This document shows positions 13,190 to 17,235 of a stretch of 17,235 nucleotides of DNA, one piece after another. Origin of the DNA: PNAI01 sp964575715 (GTDB lineage: Bacteria; Pseudomonadota; Alphaproteobacteria; Rhizobiales; Xanthobacteraceae). The position numbers were made by a program, and so were the translations under genes. The notes beneath the pieces are model-generated. The model did not search any database. It had not been told where the DNA came from and saw only the letters and a list, made by a program, of their open reading frames with translations. Position 1 is the stretch's first letter. The number at the start of each line of letters is the position of its first letter. The stretch covers positions 1-17,235 of the forward strand of contig CAZNSG010000227.1 of NCBI GenBank assembly GCA_964575715.1, in the 5' to 3' direction.

Positions 13190-15453
13190 ACCTCAGCCTC
13201 CTCCAGCTCAACCGGATTAGGGCCAACGGCACCAACAGGGGAGGGGGAGGGTTTAATCCCCTCGTGCAACGGCGCAACACTGCAACACTTTTTGCGGAGC
13301 GTTTCGCTTGTCGGCAGCACCTCAACGTCATCGGGCATCGGATCGCCCAGCACCAGCCGCGCCGGTCGCCCACGCTTATCTTCGAGGTTTTTCAGATAAC
13401 CCATCGCGATAGCGGCGTTGGCCCTGCGCGAAGCGGATGATTTGTCGAGCTTGAGTTCTTTGCTGAGATTTGTCGTAGAGACGCTGTCACGGCTACAATC
13501 TTTCAGGAGTTTGTCTACAGCGGTGACAGTCTCTCGAATTGGCTTAGGCACTGTCGCGCCAACGCCCTGCGATACGAGATCGGCAACTATCTCTCTCACG
13601 GCGGAATAATCTTCTAGCGTTGCAATGATCGCGCCCTCAGGGCTGCGCTTGCGGCTTTCCTGATGCAGAAGCGCGTGCGTTTCGACCAGCGACAGAACAG
13701 TTGGAAAATCCCGCCTTAGCCGCACCGCCACGGGCGGGATCAAGTCGGCAAGCTCACTCGCAAATGGAATTTCGATTTTGACAGGTTCCAGCGCCAAAAA
13801 TTGCTGGAGTGCGTGCCACGGTGCAAGATCGAGACTGTCGGCGCGGCCCTGCCGCTTTGCCTGCGCCTGCATAATCGCTTTTGTCTGCTCGGGAGTGTCG
13901 GAGACGGTCAGCGACAGCAACCGTGTTTCGTTCTCGGGATGCAGTCCTACCGCTGTCGTCGTGGTGATAAGGCCAGTCGGTCCCTCACGCTCAATGTGCC
14001 GCTTCTTTAATCCATCTTTGGTCTTTTCAACGGTGTCGTAACAAATGCGGCCTTCGCTCAAAAGTGACCGAATAAGATAAGTGGCAGTCTCACCCGACAA
14101 TCCTGCCGCCTCAAACAGAACTATTATCCTGTGTGAGAGTGGTTCCTCGCCATACGCGATCGCGTGCTCCGACATGGCCGTCAAGACGTAAACAGCTTCT
14201 GGTGGAAAGAGCTTAAGAACTATTTCAATGAGGAAGGATTTACCGCCGCTGCTCGGCCCCTTCACGGCGATGGAAACGATGCGACTGAGGAGGCGGCTGG
14301 TTATTGCTAGATAGATCAGCTTGACGGCGCGTGCCTCCCCGACAAGCCCACATGCCCGCAGAGTCTCCACCAAGTTGGATAAAATGTTTTCACACCGCGC
14401 CAGCTCTCTGCACGCGCTCCATGCGGCTTTCCGCGCAGCTTGGCGCTCGCGTTCTGCTTCCTCACACCATGGGACGGCGGCCTCAAGCGCAACCTGCCAG
14501 TGCTCAGCAAACCTCTCAGGAGTATTGAGATAGAGTTCGCTCGCGTCTTTGAAAGGATCGAGTCGCACCAGCTTGGCTCGATCTTTAATTTTTGACGTGG
14601 CGAGCCATCGACTAACGGTCTCACCGCCTTTGTCAGGCTCAATAATGACGTAGATGCTGGCGATTCCATCGAAGATCGCGGCGTCTCGCTCTTCTTTCCA
14701 GTTTCCTGCGCCCGGCAATCCTATGGCGGGAATACCGGCGTTCCAGAGCGTGTGACAATCGCTCTCACCCTCAACGATGACGATCTCACCGGCCTTGCGA
14801 GCGTCGTCGATACGGTTCAACCCGTAGAGCAGAGGCTTGCAGCCCTTTTTCCATCGGAATTTGTCCTTGCCATCGAGGGCAATTCTAAACCGCACCGCCG
14901 TCTCGGTGCCCTTGGCGTCCAGGTAGGGAATTTTAAGGGCAGGGTTGCCAAGATACGAGATGTCGGTGAGGCCGTGAGATTTCAGGAACTCGACAGGTAG
15001 GCGCTTGGCACCGGCATAGATGGCAAGTGTGCAGCCGATTGGGTGTTGCAGTGTTGCAGCGGTGTTGGCGGGGGTATTACTCCCCCTCCCCCCTTTCTTC
15101 TTTTCTTCGCGATGCTGGCGGATCAGATCGGTGCGGCCGATCATCTCGGCGACCGCGACCTTCGCCGCCGCGAAGTCCACGCCCTTCATCTTGCACACCA
15201 CATCGAAGATCGATGCGGATGACGTACAAGTGCAATGTGCTCGCTTCTTTGCCGCGTCCCAGCGCCAGGATGGATGCTGGTCATCGTGGTTTGGATACGG
15301 GCAGCGGATATGGCTCGATTTTTCAGTCCACGTAATTTCCAGGCCAGCAAGAACTTCCGATTCGCGCCCGACAACAGCGTCGCGGGCTGCTTTGGTCTGA
15401 ACATAAGGCTGGGCGGTGGTCATGGCTTGGTTGATGTTGTGGTGCAGAATCAC
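13186..15453 (-). CDS. Primase/ATPase: CHC2 zinc finger, TOPRIM and P-loop domains
   Basis: A 755-aa multi-domain replication protein. An N-terminal CHC2-type zinc finger has C51, H56, C74 and C76 (IRCPYPNHDD ... HCTC). A TOPRIM domain has IVIVEGESD with E229 and IIEPDKGG with D274, the primase-type catalytic acids. A P-loop ATPase has VKGPSSGGKSF (K405) and a strand RIIVLFEAAGLSG as likely Walker B. The C-terminal portion has a winged helix-like region (TTNLSKELKLDKSSASRR) and a Pro-rich tail. Such zinc finger-TOPRIM-ATPase proteins initiate replication of phages, satellites and plasmids. The GTG at 15453 overlaps the upstream TGA by 4 bp (GTGA) and fits the coupling of the operon; ATG 15423 is an alternative 10 codons in. 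Confidence 0.88.
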   Translation of the reverse strand: MILHHNINQAMTTAQPYVQTKAARDAVVGRESEVLAGLEITWTEKSSHIRCPYPNHDDQHPSWRWDAAKKRAHCTCTSSASIFDVVCKMKGVDFAAAKVAVAEMIGRTDLIRQHREEKKKGGRGSNTPANTAATLQHPIGCTLAIYAGAKRLPVEFLKSHGLTDISYLGNPALKIPYLDAKGTETAVRFRIALDGKDKFRWKKGCKPLLYGLNRIDDARKAGEIVIVEGESDCHTLWNAGIPAIGLPGAGNWKEERDAAIFDGIASIYVIIEPDKGGETVSRWLATSKIKDRAKLVRLDPFKDASELYLNTPERFAEHWQVALEAAVPWCEEAERERQAARKAAWSACRELARCENILSNLVETLRACGLVGEARAVKLIYLAITSRLLSRIVSIAVKGPSSGGKSFLIEIVLKLFPPEAVYVLTAMSEHAIAYGEEPLSHRIIVLFEAAGLSGETATYLIRSLLSEGRICYDTVEKTKDGLKKRHIEREGPTGLITTTTAVGLHPENETRLLSLTVSDTPEQTKAIMQAQAKRQGRADSLDLAPWHALQQFLALEPVKIEIPFASELADLIPPVAVRLRRDFPTVLSLVETHALLHQESRKRSPEGAIIATLEDYSAVREIVADLVSQGVGATVPKPIRETVTAVDKLLKDCSRDSVSTTNLSKELKLDKSSASRRANAAIAMGYLKNLEDKRGRPARLVLGDPMPDDVEVLPTSETLRKKCCSVAPLHEGIKPSPSPVGAVGPNPVELEEAEV

Positions 15454-15623
15454 GTGGCAACATCGTCGGACGATTGCTCGAACGACGACTTGAGACGCCA
15501 GATAATTTCGGAGTTCATACTTCGGAGCGAACGACCGGCTGCATCCTCGATCTGCCGGCGCAGCCTTTCGTCAAAGCGCAGGCTGAGTTGGGCGCGATCT
15601 GCCAATTCTTTGTCGGTAGCCAT
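15450..15623 (-). CDS. Arc-like ribbon-helix-helix DNA-binding protein
   Basis: A 57-aa protein starting MATDKELADRAQLSLRF. The pattern AQLSLRFDERLRRQIEDAA then RSMNSEIIWRLKSSFEQ is a typical Arc/Mnt fold: strand with alternating polar side chains, helix 1, turn, helix 2 with the NSEII motif. It probably represses or sets the level of the replication operon that it leads. ATG 15623 has a GGAG-type site about 9 bases upstream; a longer start at 15668 would add 15 residues of no family character. Its stop overlaps the primase GTG. A spaced inverted repeat 60-90 bp upstream (15684-15716) is a candidate binding site. Confidence 0.85.
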   Translation of the reverse strand: MATDKELADRAQLSLRFDERLRRQIEDAAGRSLRSMNSEIIWRLKSSFEQSSDDVAT

Positions 15624-15683
15624 GGTGCCGTTCTCCGTGGAAGCATCACGGATGCAATCTGACACCAATCGGAGGCGATGTGG

Positions 15684-15716
15684 TGTAGAGAAAAATGCGG
15701 CGCAATAATCTCTACA
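15684..15716. promoter_or_regulatory. Inverted repeat TGTAGAGA / TCTCTACA, candidate operator
   Basis: Perfect 8-bp arms at 15684-15691 and 15709-15716, 17 bp apart, lie upstream of the Arc-like gene and after the stop at 15735. A smaller hairpin GCGGC / GCCGC (15717-15730) is adjacent. The half-site TGTAGA recurs in the palindrome at 16419-16431. It may be bound by the Arc-like regulator. Confidence 0.5.
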
Positions 15717-15734
15717 GCGGCTATTGCCGCTATC

Positions 15735-15968
15735 TTATTCAAACAGCCGCAATGGGCTGCGCGCCGGCAATTTCTGTGCAGGCAAATCCGGCGACGGCGC
15801 GGGGTTCTGAAAATAAGAAATTACCCGGTCATGCTCGCGCCGAGCCGCAAGTAGGCGCTGACGTATCGTTTCGACTCGATCGGATTTGTAATGTTGTGGA
15901 AAGATTTTCTTAATCAATTCTGCTGCCGTTTGGTTTTTAACCGTCGGGTTTGCCTCTATGACCGCCAC
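15735..15968 (-). CDS. Hypothetical protein, in-frame continuation of the preceding gene after an amber codon
   Basis: A 77-aa frame starting at a GTG (MAVIEANPTVKNQ), of unknown function. It has a compact helical pattern, TAAELIKKIFPQHYKSDRVE then IRQRLLAARREHDRVISYF, that looks genuinely coding. The GTG has no Shine-Dalgarno sequence. The same frame stays open further upstream, with coding-like residues LRWHAARLFLLYLHF directly before the GTG, back to the TAG that ends the gene at 16014. This suggests it is the C-terminal part of one longer gene (about 195 codons with the first part), cut by one stop or read through it. As an independent gene it is uncertain. Confidence 0.5.
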   Translation of the reverse strand: MAVIEANPTVKNQTAAELIKKIFPQHYKSDRVETIRQRLLAARREHDRVISYFQNPAPSPDLPAQKLPARSPLRLFE

Positions 15969-16013
15969 GAAATGGAGGTAGAGCAGAAAGAGGCGGGCTG
16001 CGTGCCAGCGTAG

Positions 16014-16322
16014 CTATCCCTTGGGGCGTCGCTTCGGGTCACGTCCAAAGTGGGCGTCCGCGAGCATGATGAGAAGTAACGTGCCATGTTTCGGATTGTT
16101 GATATCTAGATCGAAATAGGAAAAGGCATTCACCAAGCTATTTGGCCGCGCGGGCGCACTCAGCCAACCTGCCGCCATGTCCTCTAGTGCATCGGCACGG
16201 GTGATGGTTTGCTGCGATACCATCATTGCGGAGAACCCGACGCGATCTTTGCAATGTTCTTGCAGCACGTCGCGCCACATAGACAGCCGGCCGATCCGGC
16301 GTCGTGCCTGATTCTTGCCCAT
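16014..16322 (-). CDS. Hypothetical protein, first gene of the element's minus-strand run
   Basis: A 102-aa protein starting MGKNQARRRIGRLSMWRD. It shows no family motif that I recognise. It is basic at both ends, with a helical middle (TITRADALEDMAAGWLSAP) and a hydrophobic strand near GTLLLIMLADAHFG. Its TAG stop is followed in the same frame by open sequence that joins the next coding stretch, so the two may be one gene split by an amber codon. A weak ribosome site (GGTGAA) lies just before the ATG. An inverted repeat (16328-16336 with 16374-16382) overlaps the upstream region. It is likely the first gene of the element's operon. Confidence 0.65.
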   Translation of the reverse strand: MGKNQARRRIGRLSMWRDVLQEHCKDRVGFSAMMVSQQTITRADALEDMAAGWLSAPARPNSLVNAFSYFDLDINNPKHGTLLLIMLADAHFGRDPKRRPKG

Positions 16323-16632
16323 GATAGTTCACCGCCACCACCGCCAAGGTAGGGAAGCGCGGGCAAGCCGGACGGCGGTGAAACGATCCGGCGACGGGGA
16401 GCTACCCCGGCCCGCGCTGTAGAAATTCTACCACGACGGCAACCCGGCGCCGCAATGGTGCGCACAAGCCCTGAATCGAGACAGATCACGAGGTCTGGAT
16501 ACGAACACCATGCGACCGTATATGTAATTTGGCACTAAAATAAAAGGCGACGTGTCGAGCCTAGGGGAGCACCACAAAGCAGGTGGTGTGCTAGTCTTTT
16601 GTATGAGCGCCTTGCACCGGGGGAGGTTGTCC
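16323..16632. other. Divergent intergenic region with several inverted repeats
   Basis: About 310 bp without a supported gene between a minus-strand gene starting at 16322 and a plus-strand gene starting at 16633. It holds TTCACCGCC (16328-16336) with its inverse GGCGGTGAA (16374-16382), GGGG and CCCC around AGCTA (16396-16408), a perfect palindrome at 16419-16431, and an imperfect foldback around 16568-16592. The AT-rich stretch near 16515-16545 could hold a promoter. No specific -35/-10 pair can be claimed. Confidence 0.45.
16419..16431. promoter_or_regulatory. Perfect palindrome GTAGAA-A-TTCTAC, candidate operator
   Basis: Six-base arms around a central A, preceded by T, giving the half-site TGTAGA that also forms the repeat at 15684-15716. 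It sits between the two divergent transcription units, about 97 bp from the minus-strand gene start. A regulator of the element, such as the Arc-like protein, could bind both sites. Nothing beyond symmetry and repetition supports this. Confidence 0.45.
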
Positions 16633-17175
16633 ATGCGGGTAATATTTCTCATCGCGGGGCTAATGGCTAAATGCGCTATTTTAGCACCGATGTTCATTGG
16701 CGCTCTGCTGTTGCCGACTGTCGCGGTTGGACAGAATCGTCTGCCTTCGTGTCCTAATGATCACCCCATGTTGTCTTGGAATAACTGTCAAGGCACATTA
16801 ACGTTTGCCAACGGGGAAAAATACGTCGGTCAATTCAAAGACGGCAAGTTCGACGGGCAAGGCACATACACGTGGGCCGGAGGGGACAAATACGTCGGTC
16901 AATTCAAAGACGGTATGCGGAACGGGCAAGGTACACACACGTTTGCCAACGGGGAAAAATACGTCGGTCAATTCAAGGACCACAAGTACGACGGGCAAGG
17001 CACCTTATACGCTGCTAACGGGTCAATTATATCTTCTGGAATATGGGCTGATGACAAATTTATAGGGTGGGCTGCCGACCAAGAAACGATTAGGATGAAA
17101 GAAAAAGGTGGTGTATATGTCGTTCCTGTGCGGATCGAGCTATGCGCAAAAGTTGGTGACGGCATGAAGGGGTAA
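16633..17175 (+). CDS. Secreted MORN-repeat protein, apparently truncated before a retropepsin-like domain
   Basis: A 180-aa protein. A signal peptide (about 1-34, ending near TVAVGQ) is followed by a short Cys-containing segment and three 23-residue MORN repeats (YVGQFKDGKFDGQGTYTW type, about residues 57-125). MORN repeats often mediate membrane or protein binding. The next part, GIWADDKFIGW, then EKGGVYVVPVRI, resembles the beginning of retropepsin-like aspartic protease domains that follow MORN repeats in related bacteria. The catalytic D-S/T-G is missing: after I168 the sequence changes to ELCAKVGDGMKG and stops. A strong GGGAGG site six bases before ATG 16633 fixes the start. It is lower in GC than the genes to the left. 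The truncation is inferred from remembered family patterns. Confidence 0.75.
   Translation: MRVIFLIAGLMAKCAILAPMFIGALLLPTVAVGQNRLPSCPNDHPMLSWNNCQGTLTFANGEKYVGQFKDGKFDGQGTYTWAGGDKYVGQFKDGMRNGQGTHTFANGEKYVGQFKDHKYDGQGTLYAANGSIISSGIWADDKFIGWAADQETIRMKEKGGVYVVPVRIELCAKVGDGMKG
16801..17007 (+). repeat. Three 69-bp tandem units encoding the MORN repeats
   Basis: Units start at 16801, 16870 and 16939. The central block TACGTCGGTCAATTCAA is the same in all three at the DNA level, and units 1 and 3 are also the same over ACGTTTGCCAACGGGGAAAA. Conservation of silent positions means recent duplication or gene conversion rather than only protein-level constraint. Confidence 0.85.
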
Positions 17176-17235
17176 GGCGGCGTATCGTGGGGGTGTTCAA
17201 CGCCTCCACTTCTCCACCGAAGGAGTGATACGCCG
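17137..17235. other. Right-edge segment: possible insertion-sequence end, with inverted repeat
   Basis: Homology-like coding ends at about 17136. Beyond it lie CGGCGTATC (17178-17186) and its inverse GATACGCCG (17227-17235), whose second arm reaches the window edge. GAAGGAG at 17219-17225 looks like a ribosome site for a gene that would begin just outside. An insertion that cut the MORN gene would explain this; the inserted family is not identified. Confidence 0.35.

Larger units (their letters stand above)
10433..16322 (-). mobile_element. Integrated element with coupled replication, excision and integration genes (satellite- or plasmid-like)
   Basis: From 16322 down to 10433 all genes are on the minus strand: a hypothetical gene split by an amber codon, an Arc-like regulator, a primase/ATPase, a zinc-site protein, a Spo11/Topo VI-A-like protein, an AlpA-like excisionase and a tyrosine integrase at the end nearest mmsA. 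Genes are packed with 4-bp overlaps. There are no capsid, portal, tail, terminase, lysis or conjugation genes here. The arrangement resembles a phage satellite or integrative plasmid. The left end is likely within 10192-10432; the right end may be anywhere past 16322, possibly outside the window. Confidence 0.7.

Noticed and set aside
16798..16998. Repetitive minus-strand frame opposite the MORN gene
   Set aside because: Its repeats mirror the 69-bp MORN units; no start or ribosome site supports it.
16801..17007. Possible CRISPR-like array
   Set aside because: The units are contiguous, have no unique spacers and keep an open MORN reading frame.

Overview
The window looks like a chromosome segment of an alphaproteobacterium of the order Hyphomicrobiales (Rhizobiales). 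I infer this from the GC-rich coding style, the psd-pssA pair, an Atm1-type ABC exporter, an Omp19-like inhibitor lipoprotein and a methylmalonate-semialdehyde dehydrogenase. No RNA genes, CRISPR arrays or tRNAs were seen.

Positions 1-6173 are mostly housekeeping. A LOG-family gene runs off the left edge on the minus strand. On the plus strand follow an Atm1-type ABC exporter, a small DUF559 (Vsr-like fold) nuclease gene held between two inverted copies of a palindromic repeat, psd and pssA (the two steps that make phosphatidylethanolamine), an isolated ureE with a long histidine tail built from 12-bp tandem repeats, and a short-chain dehydrogenase.

Positions 6145-10191 are on the minus strand. 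There are two small type II toxin-antitoxin modules, a PIN/VapC toxin with a FitA/VapB-like antitoxin and a RelE/HigB-like toxin with an Xre antitoxin, with a glutathione S-transferase between them. Upstream of these lie an Omp19/Inh-like lipoprotein and mmsA. Each toxin-antitoxin module has repeat symmetry just upstream that could be its operator.

Positions 10433 to at least 16322 are an integrated element on the minus strand. In transcription order it has a hypothetical gene split by an in-frame amber codon, an Arc-like ribbon-helix-helix regulator, a 755-aa primase/ATPase (CHC2 zinc finger, TOPRIM, P-loop), a 183-aa zinc-site protein with a TubC-docking-like N-terminus, a 314-aa Spo11/topoisomerase VI subunit A-like protein with both the candidate catalytic tyrosine and TOPRIM acidic residues, an AlpA-like excisionase and a tyrosine integrase. 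From the regulator to the excisionase each gene overlaps the next by 4 bp, and excisionase and integrase share one base, so this is a tightly coupled replication-excision-integration operon. No capsid, tail, portal or terminase gene is visible, so it resembles a phage satellite or integrative plasmid-like element. The Topo VI-A-like protein, without any visible GHKL (B) subunit partner, is the most interesting content.

At the right end a divergent gene encodes a secreted MORN-repeat protein. It seems to be cut off where a retropepsin-like domain would begin, perhaps by an insertion sequence whose end reaches the window edge. Neither attachment site of the element could be identified.
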